Below are positions 20,411-30,641 of a stretch of DNA of 64,000 bases, piece by piece. The stretch's first letter is position 1; the number at the start of each line of letters is the position of its first letter. The stretch spans positions 248,001 through 312,000 of the forward strand of contig NC_020514.1 in the NCBI RefSeq assembly GCF_000347635.1, written 5' to 3'. Under the pieces are notes generated by a model. The model did not search any database, was not told where the DNA came from, and saw nothing but the letters and a program-made list of their open reading frames with translations. Both the position numbers and the translations under genes were made by a program. The DNA is from Paraglaciecola psychrophila 170. GTDB taxonomy: Bacteria > Pseudomonadota > Gammaproteobacteria > Enterobacterales > Alteromonadaceae.

Positions 20411-20614
20411 CATGATGCCTGATATTTTTCATCTTGACATCTATTTTATATTTTTTAAGGGGAGAAGGTTGGCTATCTTTCATCTATTACTCAATTGTTT
20501 TCAAGTTATTAATAATTTAAAATAAGCACCTCTCGTTGTTATGCAAATCAGTTTTGAATATTGCCTTTTCTTATGATGATGAATTGATTTTATTCAAACA
20601 GACTTATTTGCACC
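20411..20614 (+). repeat. ~200-bp direct repeat, copy A (left of the adhesin locus)
   Basis: Starts at ATGATGCCT and ends near ACAGACTTAT. It is about 85-90 percent identical by eye to 33417-33613, in the same orientation, with shared blocks such as CATCTTGACATCTATTTTAT and TTATTAATAATTTAAAATAA. It lies just upstream of the NasR-like gene. No conserved reading frame runs through both copies, so it is probably non-coding. Confidence 0.75.
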
Positions 20615-20742
20615 AGCGCATTTAGATGGCAACACCGCTTTCTGAAAGCTCCAACTAAGATACAAACTGAGACCGTTCCGGGGAACGTTGATGTAGACGA
20701 AACCTATAGAGCGTTGTATTCCGATTTTTATAACAAGTCGAC

Positions 20743-20961
20743 ATTGAGAAAAAATATTCAAACTATTCTGCTCATATTAGAGCCAGTGGTTTTAATCTCA
20801 AAATATACAGTGCAATGTGGGGACCACATGAGTTTAGTGCTTCAGGTACATTAAAATATTACAATTCAGTATCACTCTCAAGGCAAATAGAAGGTAAAAG
20901 ACACTATTTTTTGCCGTGCAATATAACTCTGCTCGTATCGACACAATACAAAATTATGTAA
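20743..20961 (+). pseudogene. Prolyl iminopeptidase fragment
   Basis: A 72-codon frame contains SGFNLKIYSAMWGPHEFSAS then GTLKYYNSVSLSRQI. This matches the cap-domain region of prolyl iminopeptidases (FN..VY..MWGPxEF..TGTL). Neither the catalytic Ser region nor the C-terminal His region is nearby. It is a small internal fragment between repeat copy A and the adhesin. Confidence 0.5.
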
Positions 20962-21059
20962 CCTGAATCCTTAAACAGGATTTAGGTTAAGTATACTTTT
21001 AACAACATTGTCGCCATTTATCTCTCTTTCTCTAATATTAACAAAAACTTCAACGTTAC

Positions 21060-21313
21060 TAAATTCGGCTGTCACCTTGAATGCGGTTAATGGTCAAGAA
21101 GGCTTTGACGTTCTCAACAATTACCTTGATTACATCTCCTAGGTAGATCAAATCTGGGTTCTGTATCTGTTGACTTTGCTTCCACAAGTCAAATCATAGT
21201 ATTGGGTCATCTAGATATTTTTTAGCTATACTCCAAAGGGTGCCACCACCTTGAACTTCATAGACCTCAGACAAATCATTGCGCAGTTGCAGTTGCACCA
21301 TATATGTTTGATC
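21060..21313 (-). pseudogene. LysM-domain remnant directly after the adhesin stop
   Basis: In the same frame as the adhesin, right after its TAA, the sequence reads DQTYMVQLQLRNDLSEVYEV, then GGGTLWSIAKKYLDDP, a TGA, DLWKQSQQIQNPDLIYLGDV and IKVIVENV. This is a LysM peptidoglycan-binding fold (GDTLW..A..YL.DP..W..LW..N..I.NPDLIYPGD). The inner TGA and lack of a start suggest decay. It may be the remains of a separate downstream gene or of a lost C-terminal extension. Confidence 0.65.
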
Positions 21314-24300
21314 TTAGCTGGCAGGCTTTAACGGAAAATTTTGCAAGTTACTATAATCGTCGTATTCATCATCCGCTGCAGTTGCCTCAATCGGCAGTAA
21401 AACACCGTCAATTAAGCGCATCTCAGGGTTATATAGTGCATCGACGCCAATACTGTAAGGACTCACTTCGTTGAGGATAGCCTGGTTAATTTGAGTAAGT
21501 TCTTCGACCGTATCCTTTATCGACTGCAAACCCTGGTATGTTTTGGCGCTAGTAAAAGACTGCAACTTATCACCGGTTGCACTAACGCTTGGTTGCTGAT
21601 TAAAAAAATCGGGGGTAACAAAGCTTACGGCAACAATATCTACGCTGGTAAGCACATTAGCACGCAATTGATTATTAATTTCACCCATAGACTCAAGGCG
21701 TTCCGACTCTGTACCCAAATTTACGGTATTGGCAATAAGATGGATTTCGAGTAAGGTTTTAAAAGTCAGTGCCCCTAAGTTTTTACTGGTTAACACTATG
21801 TTACCAGCCGCACCGGCATCAACCTGTTCAATCACCAAATCTTTTTTGGCTGATACATCTACATTAATTGAGCTGCCATTATTAGCCACTTTCAGCTCAA
21901 CAATCTCGGTGTCGAGATCAATATCGCCTGAAGCACTGATGTCGAGACGGTTAGCCACGACCGTCCCGGTGATACTGTTAGCTCCGGTTGCTTGGCTGTC
22001 GAGTAAAATGTCACCGTTAGAATTATAGGACAGTGTCATACTGCCATCGTTGAAGCTCACATTATCACTGTTGAAGGTGGTCGTTAAAGAAGTATCTAGG
22101 TCCAAATTAGTGCTGCTATTAGTCAAGTCCTCAAACTCACTAAAAGCAGTACCGCTAACATAGTTAGTCGCACTCACAGGACCCGTGACGCTCCACTCTA
22201 TGTTGTCAATATTAACCAGTAATCTATCGGTACCACTACCACCCTGCAACGAGACTGATGCCGAGGCCACATTGTTAAGTTCCACCACGTCATCTCCAGC
22301 GCCTGTATTAAGGCTATTAACTAACCCCCCATCAAGGTTGACAAAGTCTTCGCCAGCACCGGTGTCAATATTATTAATCGCACCAGAACTGACAATGAAA
22401 TTATCAACACCGCCGCCGCTGGTAATATTTTCAATACCGCTAAAACCTAAACTATTACCGCTACTGCTAACACGACCTCTACCGTCACCTAAGATCCAGG
22501 TACTGTCTAAGTCACCACCTTGTAACTCACCTGTTGCACTACCCGCATCGAGCTGTCTCACTCCGCTAAAGGTAATACCGGTATAGCTCATAGTATTGAT
22601 ATCACTAAAATTATAGGTGCTGTTAATATCAACTCCCGCAAAATTGCCGGTATTGAGCACCGCATCGATATCGGTAAAAATCACTGATATACCACTCATT
22701 ACCGCAATGGCCTTAGCGGCCTCTGCCGAACTCGCCGACCAGACAGCACCGTTACCATCAACATTATCTGTGCCACCGTTGCCGTCGATATTGTCAAGTC
22801 CGTCAAAGACAATTCCAGCCACCGATACACTGCCAACTTCACTTAGTCTAAAGCTATCATTGCCAGTAGTTGCCAATAAGCGGCTAGTGGTCGCCGACGC
22901 TTTTTCGACACCGGTAAAGTTAACACCTTGCGCGCTTAAAGCATTGTTGCTATTCAGCTGCCAATCAGTGTTAGCCGCTGCATTAACTTGATCACTGCCG
23001 CTACCAGCATTGACCGTACTGATACCAGTAAAGTTTACTACATCGCCAATATTGGCCTGCTGATAGTTAATATCGCCCGCGCCAACAATGGTAAATGTGT
23101 CACTGCTGTCGCTACCCAGTAACTGAGCACCCGATGCTGCAACAGTACCTGATACCGAGTGACCGGACGCGAGTGCCAGAGTATCACCTGCACCCCATCC
23201 GTAATTGCTTTGCACGGCCAAACCGTTAAATTCAATCCCGCCAACGCTCATTATAGTGTCACTGGACAAGACGTAATCCAAATCGGCACTGTCGCTAACT
23301 GAGTCTTCACCGTCCTTCAGCGTCACCTTATTCAAACCGGTGATATTCATTTTGTTGGCTACAACACCGTTGTGAACATCAACATTGCCAGCACCATTGA
23401 TGATGAAGGTCTCTGACGCTCCATCAAGCGCAACCACACCTGCGTTATTGGCTACCAGTTGTTGTACCCCATCAAAGGTGATGCCATGGTTAATCGCTTG
23501 ATTATCCGTGCCCGTTAACAACCAGTCTGTACCCAAAGAGCCTGTCACTATATCGGTGCCACCAAGGGCATCGACCGTACTGACATTACTGAATTTGACT
23601 AGGTTTTGATTACCCAGAGTAAAGTCCAGCGCATTGCTGTCCGTCACTGTAAAGGTATCTACCCCAGCGCTACCCAGTAGCTGGGCATTCTTGGCATTAA
23701 TGAGGGTATCTGTCGCAATGTTATGGTTATCCGACAGCGCCAGCGTATCGTTTGTACCCCAGTTAAAATTACCGAAGGCACCGCTGCTAAAGCTAATGCC
23801 CAAAACATTCATGGCGCTGTCACTTTCCAACTCGTAAGCGTAAGTGCCTGTATTATCATCCGTTACTGTATCGGTAGTATCCAATGTCACGCTATTGACT
23901 GAATAAAAGTCGATACCCTGAGCATTCACATTCACAGCGCCACTGCCAAACACTGTAAAAGCGTCGTTGCCCGAGCCAGATGTGTTGCCCGCGTCAATGC
24001 TGGCATTGCCCGAAACAACCTGTGCTACTTCAATATGCTCAAAATCAATGTTGCCATCACTCAGGTGCTCGTTACCCTTTAATGTCCAGGTCTGATTAAC
24101 CTGACCCATCAATATATCGCTATCGCCAATGGCGTCACTACTGCTTCCCTGCACACCAGCAACACCCGTAAAGCTCACAGTATTGCCAATAGTAGCCCGC
24201 TTATAGTTAATATCGCCTGCGCCAACAATAGTAAATGTGTCGCTACTGTCGCTGCCCAGTAACTGAGCACCCGATGCTGCAACAGTACCTGATACCGTGT

Positions 24301-27300
24301 GACCATCAGCCAGCGCCAGCGTATCGTTTGTACCCCAGTTAAAATTACCGAAGGCACCGCTGCTAAAGCTAATGCCCAAAACAGTCATGGCGCTGTCACT
24401 TTCCAACTCGTAAGCGTAAGTGCCTGTATTATCATCCGTTACTGTATCGGTAGTATCCAATGTCACACTATTGACTGAGAAGAAGTTGATACCCTGAGCA
24501 TTCACAGCGCCACTGCCAAACACTGTAAAAGCGTCGGTGCCCGAGCCAGATGTGTTGCCCGCGTCAATACTGGCATTGCCCGAAACAACTTGTGCTACTT
24601 CAATATGCTCAAAATCAATGTTGCCATCACTCAGGTGCTCGTTACCCTTTAATGTCCAGGTCTGATTAACCTGACCCATCACCGTATCGGTACCGCCAAG
24701 CGCATCGACCGTACTGACATTACTGAATTTGACTAGGTTTTGATTACTCAGAGTAAAGTCCAGCGCATTGCTGTCCGTCACTGTAAAGGTATCTTCCCCA
24801 GCGCTACCCAGTAGCTGGGCGTTCTTGGCATCAATCAGGGTGTTGGTCGCAATAGTGTGGTTATCTGACAGCGCCAGAGTATCACCTGCACCCCAGTTAA
24901 AATTGCCGTAGGCGCCGCTGCTAAAGCTAATGCCCAAAACAGTCATGGCGCTGTCACTTTCCAACTCGTAGGCGTAAGTGCCCGTATTATTATCCGTGAC
25001 TGTATCGGAAGCATCCAATGTCACGCTATTGACACTACTGAATTTAACCAGGTTTTGATTGCCCAATGTAAAGTCCAGCGTATTGCTGCCCGTCACCGTA
25101 AAGGTATCTACCCCAGCGCTACCCAGTAGCTGTGCACTCTTAGCATCAATCAGCGTATTGGTCGCAATGGTGTGACTGTCCGACAGCGCAAGAGTATCAC
25201 CTGCACCCCAGTTAAAGTTGCCGTACGCGCCGCTATTAAAGCTAATACCAGCGACGTTCATTGCGCTGTCACTTTCCAATTCGTAAGCGTAAGTGCCCGT
25301 ATCCGTTACTGTATCGGTAGTATCCAATGTCACGCTATTGACTGAGGAGAAGTTGATACCCTGGGCATTCACAGCGCCACTGCCAAACACTATAAAAGCG
25401 TCGGTGCCCGAGCCAGATGTGTTGCCCGCGTCAATACTGGCATTGCCCGCGTCAATACTGGCATTGCCCGCGTCAATACTGGCATTGCCCGCGTTAATAC
25501 TGGCATTGCCCGCGTCAATGCTGGCATTGCCCGAAACAACCTGTGCTACTTCAATCTGCTCAAAATCAATGTTGCCACCGCTTAGGTGCTCGTTACCCTT
25601 TAATGTCCAGGTCTGATTAACCTGACCCATCACCGTATCGGTACCGCCAAGCGCATCGACCGTACTGACATTACTGAATTTGACTAGGTTTTGATTACTC
25701 AGAGTAAAGTCCAGCGCATTGCTGTCCGTCACTGTAAAGGTATCTACCCCAGCGCTACCCAGTAGCTGTGCACTCTTAGCATCAATCAGCGTATCGGTCG
25801 CAATGTTATGACTGTCCAACAGTGCAAGAGTATCACCTGCACCCCAGCGATAATCACCTTGCACGCTCAAACCGTCAAAGGTAACACCCTCAACTGTTGC
25901 ATTTGCATTGCTTGATAACAGGTAATTAAAGCTGCCACTGTCAGCTACCGTATCTTCAGCGTCTTGAAGACTCACCGTGCCTAATCCCGTCACGCGCATA
26001 ACCTTGCTTGCGTCAGCAATATTAACTGTCGTGACCACATCAACGCTGCCGCCACTGTTAACGGTGTAAGTTTCGCCCGTAGTGCTATGGCCCTGTAAAG
26101 CACCGCCATTAGCAATCAGACTTTCTACCCCATCAAAGGTAATACCATCATTCGTCGCTTGATTATCCGTGCCCGTCAACAACCAGTCTGTACCCAAAGA
26201 GCCTGTCACTATATCGGTATTGCCAAGTGCATCGACTGTACTGACGTTATTAAATTTAACTAAGTTGCGGCTGCCCAATGTAAAGTCCAGCGCATTGCTG
26301 TCCGTCACCGTAAAGGTATCTATTGTGGCGCTACCCAGTAGCTGGGCGTTCTTGGCATCAATCAGCGTGTTGGTCGCAATAGTGTGACTGTCCGACAGTG
26401 CAAGAGTATCACCTGCACCCCAGTTAAAATTGCCGTAGGCGCCGCTATTAAAGCCAATACCGGCGACGTTCATGGCGCTATTACTTTCCAACTCGTAGGC
26501 ATAAGTGCCCGTATTATTATCCGTTACTGTATCGGTAGTATCCAATGTCACACTATTGACTGAGAAGAAGTTGATACCCTGAGCATTCACAGCGCCACTG
26601 CCAAACACCGTAAAAGCGTCGGTGCCCGAGCCAGATGTACTGCCCGCATCAATGCTGGCATTGCCCGAAACAACCTGTGCTACTTCAATCTGCTCAAAAT
26701 CAATGTTGCCACCGCTTAGGTGCCCGTTACCCTTTAATGTCCAGGTCTGATTAACCTGACCTGTCACTATATCGGTATTGCCAAGTGCATCGACTGTACT
26801 GACGTTATTAAATTTAACTAAGTTGCGGCTGCCCAATGTAAAGTCCAGCGCATTGCTGTCCGTCACCGTAAAGGTATCTATTGTGGCGCTACCCAGTAGC
26901 TGGGCGTTCTTGGCATCAATCAGCGTGTTGGTCGCAATAGTGTGACTGTCCGACAGTGCAAGAGTATCACCTGCACCCCAGTTAAAATTGCCGTAGGCAC
27001 CGCTATTAAAGCCAATACCGGCGACGTTCATGGCGCTATTACTTTCCAACTCGTAGGCATAAGTGCCCGTATTATTATCCGTTACTGTATCGGTAGTATC
27101 CAATGTCACACTATTGACTGAGAAGAAGTTGATACCCTGAGCATTCACAGCGCCACTGCCAAACACTGTAAAAGCGTCGGTGCCCGAGCCAGATGTGTTG
27201 CCCGCATCAATGCTGGCATTGCCCGAAACAACCTGTGCTACTTCAATCTGCTCAAAATCAATGTTGCCACCGCTTAGGTGCTCGTTACCCTTTAATGTCC

Positions 27301-30300
27301 AGGTCTGATTAACCTGACCTGTCACTATATCGGTATTGCCAAGTGCATCGACTGTACTGACGTTATTAAATTTAACTAAGTTGCGGCTGCCCAATGTAAA
27401 GTCCAGCGCATTGCTGTCCGTCACCGTAAAGGTATCTATTGTGGCGCTACCCAGTAGCTGGGCGTTCTTGGCATCAATCAGCGTGTTGGTCGCAATAGTG
27501 TGACTGTCCGACAGTGCAAGGGTATCACCTGCACCCCAGTTAAAATTGCCGTAGGCGCCGCTATTAAAGCCAATACCGGCGACGTTCATGGCGCTATTAC
27601 TTTCCAACTCGTAGGCATAAGTGCCCGTATTATCATCCGTTACTGTATCGGTAGTATCCAATGTCACACTATTGACTGAGAAGAAGTTGATACCCTGAGC
27701 ATTCACAGCGCCACTGCCAAACACTGTAAAAGCGTCGGTGCCCGAGCCAGATGTGTTGCCCGCATCAATGCTGGCATTGCCCGAAACAACCTGTGCTACT
27801 TCAATCTGCTCAAAATCAATGTTGCCACCGCTTAGGTGCTCGTTACCCTTTAATGTCCAGGTCTGATTAACCTGACCTGTCACTATATCGGTATTGCCAA
27901 GTGCATCGACTGTACTGACGTTATTAAATTTAACTAAGTTGCGGCTGCCCAATGTAAAGTCCAGCGCATTGCTGTCCGTCACCGTAAAGGTATCTATTGT
28001 GGCGCTACCCAGTAGCTGGGCGTTCTTGGCATCAATCAGCGTGTTGGTCGCAATAGTGTGACTGTCCGACAGTGCAAGGGTATCACCTGCACCCCAGTTA
28101 AAATTGCCGTAGGCGCCGCTATTAAAGCCAATACCGGCGACGTTCATGGCGCTATTACTTTCCAACTCGTAGGCATAAGTGCCCGTATTATTATCCGTTA
28201 CTGTATCGGTAGTATCTAGGATCACGCTATTCACTGACGCGAAGGCTATGCCCTGAGCATTCACAGCGGCGCTACCGACTACTACAAAGTTATCGCTGCC
28301 GCTCAAGGTGCTGGCATCGATGGCTATGCCATCGGGAGCTGATGAGTCATTATTATCTTCAAGAACAAGCTTAAATGCACTGGTGCTGTCGTCGCTTATG
28401 GTATATAGCTGTTTGGCAGTTGACGTGTTCAACCTACCTAAAATTTGGTTCACAGTTGTGCTGGTATCGCCCAGATACAGCGTGACCTTACCCTGACCGG
28501 TACTTACGCCCTTGTCAGCCATTACCGCATTATTGATAAAAGTTTGGGTCCTGGCGGTAAAAGAGCCGTCAGCTGGACCTGGAGTCGTCATTTTTTGGGT
28601 ATTAATCAGTGCAATGTCTTTGATAATCACCTGTTCGGATTTGACACCGCTAGTAGTGCCCTCAATCAGAACATTACCACCGGCAGTGGTAATGTTTTCA
28701 TTTACTCTAACAATGCCATTAGCAAGAAGGTTTAGGTCAAGACTGTTGGTCGTACTTTCATTTATGATGGCGGCGTCAACAGTAATGTTACTTTCGGTCA
28801 ATGTATTAGCCGCATTCACTGTACCCGCTTCCAGAGTCAGCGAAATATTACTGTCAACGTCGATGCGAATTTCAGACTGCACGTGAATTGAGCCTGTATT
28901 ATCCGTAGAATTATTATCCACGTTTTGGGTAGCCCCACCCCACGACACAGTGGTGCGCCCCACACTTTCTACATGTACGCTGACACTCGTTCCGCCATTC
29001 AATATGAATTCAATAAAACCTGAAGACACACCGTTTTTTACATTTTGGTCTGATACATCAGACTTAATGCCAGTGGCCTCACCACCGACGAGACCATCCT
29101 TCCAAATAACATCATCAATCGAGTCACTGATAATAAAAGCGCGCGGGTCGAGCAACCACATTCCCGCCTTCCCGCCGGCATGTGACTTGGCGACAGCTTC
29201 GCCACGCACGGTTAAATTGATTTTACCCGAGGTTTCAATAAAACCGCCATCGCCACCAAGCAAGCCAGAACTGGCATCGATAAAACCGTAAAAGTAGGTG
29301 TCTTCATTGGCCCAGACGATGACTTTACCGCCATTACCATTTTCGCGCGCCGCTGCCAAGATTTGAGCATCAACACCAATAGTGGTGGTGATGGCGTTGC
29401 GCGCATCAGTATTACCACCCTTATAACCGCCCCCGATCAGAATTTCGCCGCCACCGCTATGGCCTTGAGCTGAAACTGTAGAGTTGCCGATTACCTCGAC
29501 CACATCGCCAAGAATTTTGATATCGCCGCCTTTGCCGATGCCGCCATCGGCCAGCAAGGTACCGGTGTTGATGGTTTTGTCTCCTTCGACATGGACTGAG
29601 CCACCGTTAATATCACCAGAGGCATCTAAGGTGCCACGGTTAACCACAGTGCTGCCGCTGCCGAACAGCATAATTTTACCATTGGAAGTGTCTATGCCAT
29701 GTGCGCGAATGGCACCGGTGTTATTTACTGCCTGAGTAAATAAATTACTCGAGACGGTGGCTTGCATCAATACCTGCTGACCGTTTATTTCGCCGCTGTT
29801 GAGTACAGCACTGTCAATACCCAGCTCATTTTCCATTATTTCTTTGGTGACTTTGACGCCCATAATGCCGTCGGCATCGAAGGTTAATATCGCTTCGTCA
29901 GCCCCGGTCAGTGAAATAACCTCTGCACTGATGAGGCCGGTGACGTCGTTAGTCACCTGCTTACCGACTAATGCCACACTGGAAGCGTTTATGATGCCTC
30001 GGTTAACTACGGTACCGGAACCGCCTTCATCGCCTTTAAACAGTAGATCGCCATTCATAAAATCGGTTGAGTTAATGCTTAAACCGGAAGCGGTAATAGC
30101 GCTAACGTTAACCACTGAGGTTTCAGAGAACAGTATGCCGCGAGGGTTAACCAAAATCACGTGACCATTGGCTTCAATAGAGCCGTGAATTTGGCTGGGG
30201 CTCTTATCAAGAATACGGTTAAGCACAATCGATGACGACGACGGCTGAACAAACTTGACGATCTCATTCTGGTTGATATTGAACGAGGTCCAGTCGATGG

Positions 30301-30577
30301 CTAGACGATCAGAGAACTGATTAATCTGCGTTGTAGTCAAGTTCACATTGCTAATACTGCCCGAGCCGCCAACTACAACGCCGCCCTTAGGCCCAGCCAA
30401 GGTAGTTTGAGAAAAAACGAGCTGCGAGGCAATTAAACCACCGTAGACCAGATAATTTTTTCTGATAGCAGCGGCTAGTTTGCTGACACGATGAGCTGAT
30501 TTATGTGTACTTTTTTTGGTTGCGCTCTTAGAGTTGTTGACTCGGTTGGTAATACCCTTATCCATTTTTTTGGTCAT
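21314..30577 (-). CDS. Giant filamentous haemagglutinin-type TPS exoprotein (TpsA)
   Basis: A 3087-residue secreted adhesin. Residues 1-62 form an extended signal peptide (a basic, Lys/Ser-rich stretch, then YLVYGGLIASQLVFSQTTLA). Residues about 63-290 are the TPS secretion domain recognised by TpsB: GSGSISNVNLTTTQINQFSD, INQNEIVKFVQPSSSS, VLNRILDKSPSQIHGSIEAN, VILVNPRGILFSE. A beta-helical domain follows. From about residue 780 there are roughly ten copies of a 186-residue unit marked by GNFNWGAGDTLALSDSHTI and DTFTVTDSNALDFTLG. A heptad block GNASIDA occurs five times. The C-terminus (VDALYNPEMRLIDGVLLPI, then an acidic tail) has no CDI toxin or VENN motif, so adhesion or biofilm is more likely than contact toxicity. 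It lies 64 bases after tpsB, in one operon. Confidence 0.93.
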   Translation of the reverse strand: MTKKMDKGITNRVNNSKSATKKSTHKSAHRVSKLAAAIRKNYLVYGGLIASQLVFSQTTLAGPKGGVVVGGSGSISNVNLTTTQINQFSDRLAIDWTSFNINQNEIVKFVQPSSSSIVLNRILDKSPSQIHGSIEANGHVILVNPRGILFSETSVVNVSAITASGLSINSTDFMNGDLLFKGDEGGSGTVVNRGIINASSVALVGKQVTNDVTGLISAEVISLTGADEAILTFDADGIMGVKVTKEIMENELGIDSAVLNSGEINGQQVLMQATVSSNLFTQAVNNTGAIRAHGIDTSNGKIMLFGSGSTVVNRGTLDASGDINGGSVHVEGDKTINTGTLLADGGIGKGGDIKILGDVVEVIGNSTVSAQGHSGGGEILIGGGYKGGNTDARNAITTTIGVDAQILAAARENGNGGKVIVWANEDTYFYGFIDASSGLLGGDGGFIETSGKINLTVRGEAVAKSHAGGKAGMWLLDPRAFIISDSIDDVIWKDGLVGGEATGIKSDVSDQNVKNGVSSGFIEFILNGGTSVSVHVESVGRTTVSWGGATQNVDNNSTDNTGSIHVQSEIRIDVDSNISLTLEAGTVNAANTLTESNITVDAAIINESTTNSLDLNLLANGIVRVNENITTAGGNVLIEGTTSGVKSEQVIIKDIALINTQKMTTPGPADGSFTARTQTFINNAVMADKGVSTGQGKVTLYLGDTSTTVNQILGRLNTSTAKQLYTISDDSTSAFKLVLEDNNDSSAPDGIAIDASTLSGSDNFVVVGSAAVNAQGIAFASVNSVILDTTDTVTDNNTGTYAYELESNSAMNVAGIGFNSGAYGNFNWGAGDTLALSDSHTIATNTLIDAKNAQLLGSATIDTFTVTDSNALDFTLGSRNLVKFNNVSTVDALGNTDIVTGQVNQTWTLKGNEHLSGGNIDFEQIEVAQVVSGNASIDAGNTSGSGTDAFTVFGSGAVNAQGINFFSVNSVTLDTTDTVTDDNTGTYAYELESNSAMNVAGIGFNSGAYGNFNWGAGDTLALSDSHTIATNTLIDAKNAQLLGSATIDTFTVTDSNALDFTLGSRNLVKFNNVSTVDALGNTDIVTGQVNQTWTLKGNEHLSGGNIDFEQIEVAQVVSGNASIDAGNTSGSGTDAFTVFGSGAVNAQGINFFSVNSVTLDTTDTVTDNNTGTYAYELESNSAMNVAGIGFNSGAYGNFNWGAGDTLALSDSHTIATNTLIDAKNAQLLGSATIDTFTVTDSNALDFTLGSRNLVKFNNVSTVDALGNTDIVTGQVNQTWTLKGNGHLSGGNIDFEQIEVAQVVSGNASIDAGSTSGSGTDAFTVFGSGAVNAQGINFFSVNSVTLDTTDTVTDNNTGTYAYELESNSAMNVAGIGFNSGAYGNFNWGAGDTLALSDSHTIATNTLIDAKNAQLLGSATIDTFTVTDSNALDFTLGSRNLVKFNNVSTVDALGNTDIVTGSLGTDWLLTGTDNQATNDGITFDGVESLIANGGALQGHSTTGETYTVNSGGSVDVVTTVNIADASKVMRVTGLGTVSLQDAEDTVADSGSFNYLLSSNANATVEGVTFDGLSVQGDYRWGAGDTLALLDSHNIATDTLIDAKSAQLLGSAGVDTFTVTDSNALDFTLSNQNLVKFSNVSTVDALGGTDTVMGQVNQTWTLKGNEHLSGGNIDFEQIEVAQVVSGNASIDAGNASINAGNASIDAGNASIDAGNASIDAGNTSGSGTDAFIVFGSGAVNAQGINFSSVNSVTLDTTDTVTDTGTYAYELESDSAMNVAGISFNSGAYGNFNWGAGDTLALSDSHTIATNTLIDAKSAQLLGSAGVDTFTVTGSNTLDFTLGNQNLVKFSSVNSVTLDASDTVTDNNTGTYAYELESDSAMTVLGISFSSGAYGNFNWGAGDTLALSDNHTIATNTLIDAKNAQLLGSAGEDTFTVTDSNALDFTLSNQNLVKFSNVSTVDALGGTDTVMGQVNQTWTLKGNEHLSDGNIDFEHIEVAQVVSGNASIDAGNTSGSGTDAFTVFGSGAVNAQGINFFSVNSVTLDTTDTVTDDNTGTYAYELESDSAMTVLGISFSSGAFGNFNWGTNDTLALADGHTVSGTVAASGAQLLGSDSSDTFTIVGAGDINYKRATIGNTVSFTGVAGVQGSSSDAIGDSDILMGQVNQTWTLKGNEHLSDGNIDFEHIEVAQVVSGNASIDAGNTSGSGNDAFTVFGSGAVNVNAQGIDFYSVNSVTLDTTDTVTDDNTGTYAYELESDSAMNVLGISFSSGAFGNFNWGTNDTLALSDNHNIATDTLINAKNAQLLGSAGVDTFTVTDSNALDFTLGNQNLVKFSNVSTVDALGGTDIVTGSLGTDWLLTGTDNQAINHGITFDGVQQLVANNAGVVALDGASETFIINGAGNVDVHNGVVANKMNITGLNKVTLKDGEDSVSDSADLDYVLSSDTIMSVGGIEFNGLAVQSNYGWGAGDTLALASGHSVSGTVAASGAQLLGSDSSDTFTIVGAGDINYQQANIGDVVNFTGISTVNAGSGSDQVNAAANTDWQLNSNNALSAQGVNFTGVEKASATTSRLLATTGNDSFRLSEVGSVSVAGIVFDGLDNIDGNGGTDNVDGNGAVWSASSAEAAKAIAVMSGISVIFTDIDAVLNTGNFAGVDINSTYNFSDINTMSYTGITFSGVRQLDAGSATGELQGGDLDSTWILGDGRGRVSSSGNSLGFSGIENITSGGGVDNFIVSSGAINNIDTGAGEDFVNLDGGLVNSLNTGAGDDVVELNNVASASVSLQGGSGTDRLLVNIDNIEWSVTGPVSATNYVSGTAFSEFEDLTNSSTNLDLDTSLTTTFNSDNVSFNDGSMTLSYNSNGDILLDSQATGANSITGTVVANRLDISASGDIDLDTEIVELKVANNGSSINVDVSAKKDLVIEQVDAGAAGNIVLTSKNLGALTFKTLLEIHLIANTVNLGTESERLESMGEINNQLRANVLTSVDIVAVSFVTPDFFNQQPSVSATGDKLQSFTSAKTYQGLQSIKDTVEELTQINQAILNEVSPYSIGVDALYNPEMRLIDGVLLPIEATAADDEYDDYSNLQNFPLKPAS
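25425..25529 (-). repeat. 21-bp tandem repeat inside the adhesin (5 units)
   Basis: Five units of CCCGCGTCAATACTGGCATTG spelled as CCCGCGTCAATA plus CTGGCATTG, one with a C-to-T change. They encode the heptapeptide GNASIDA five times (one GNASINA). The single-unit version GNASIDAG occurs once in each other long repeat, so this is a local slippage expansion that keeps frame. Confidence 0.9.
26202..28215 (-). repeat. 558-bp tandem repeats inside the adhesin
   Basis: The word TGGGCGTTCT recurs at 26343, 26901, 27459 and 28017, exactly 558 bases apart. The DNA between is almost identical from unit to unit. One unit encodes 186 residues. More diverged units extend across the rest of the gene. Such sequence can change copy number by recombination without breaking frame, and is also a known site of assembly collapse. 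Confidence 0.92.
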
Positions 30578-30641
30578 ACTGTTCTCGCTGGTTTCGGGCC
30601 CACACAGTGGTGTGCTATCCGTCGCAATGTTATTTATTTAA

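Noticed and set aside
21314..22300. CDI-type toxin at the adhesin C-terminus
   Set aside because: No VENN motif, no toxin-like fold is recognisable, and no immunity gene follows; only a LysM remnant is there.
21491..30164. Many open frames antisense to the adhesin
   Set aside because: They follow the codon pattern of the adhesin and its repeats, have no ribosome sites, and none matches a protein family. They are shadows of the long gene.
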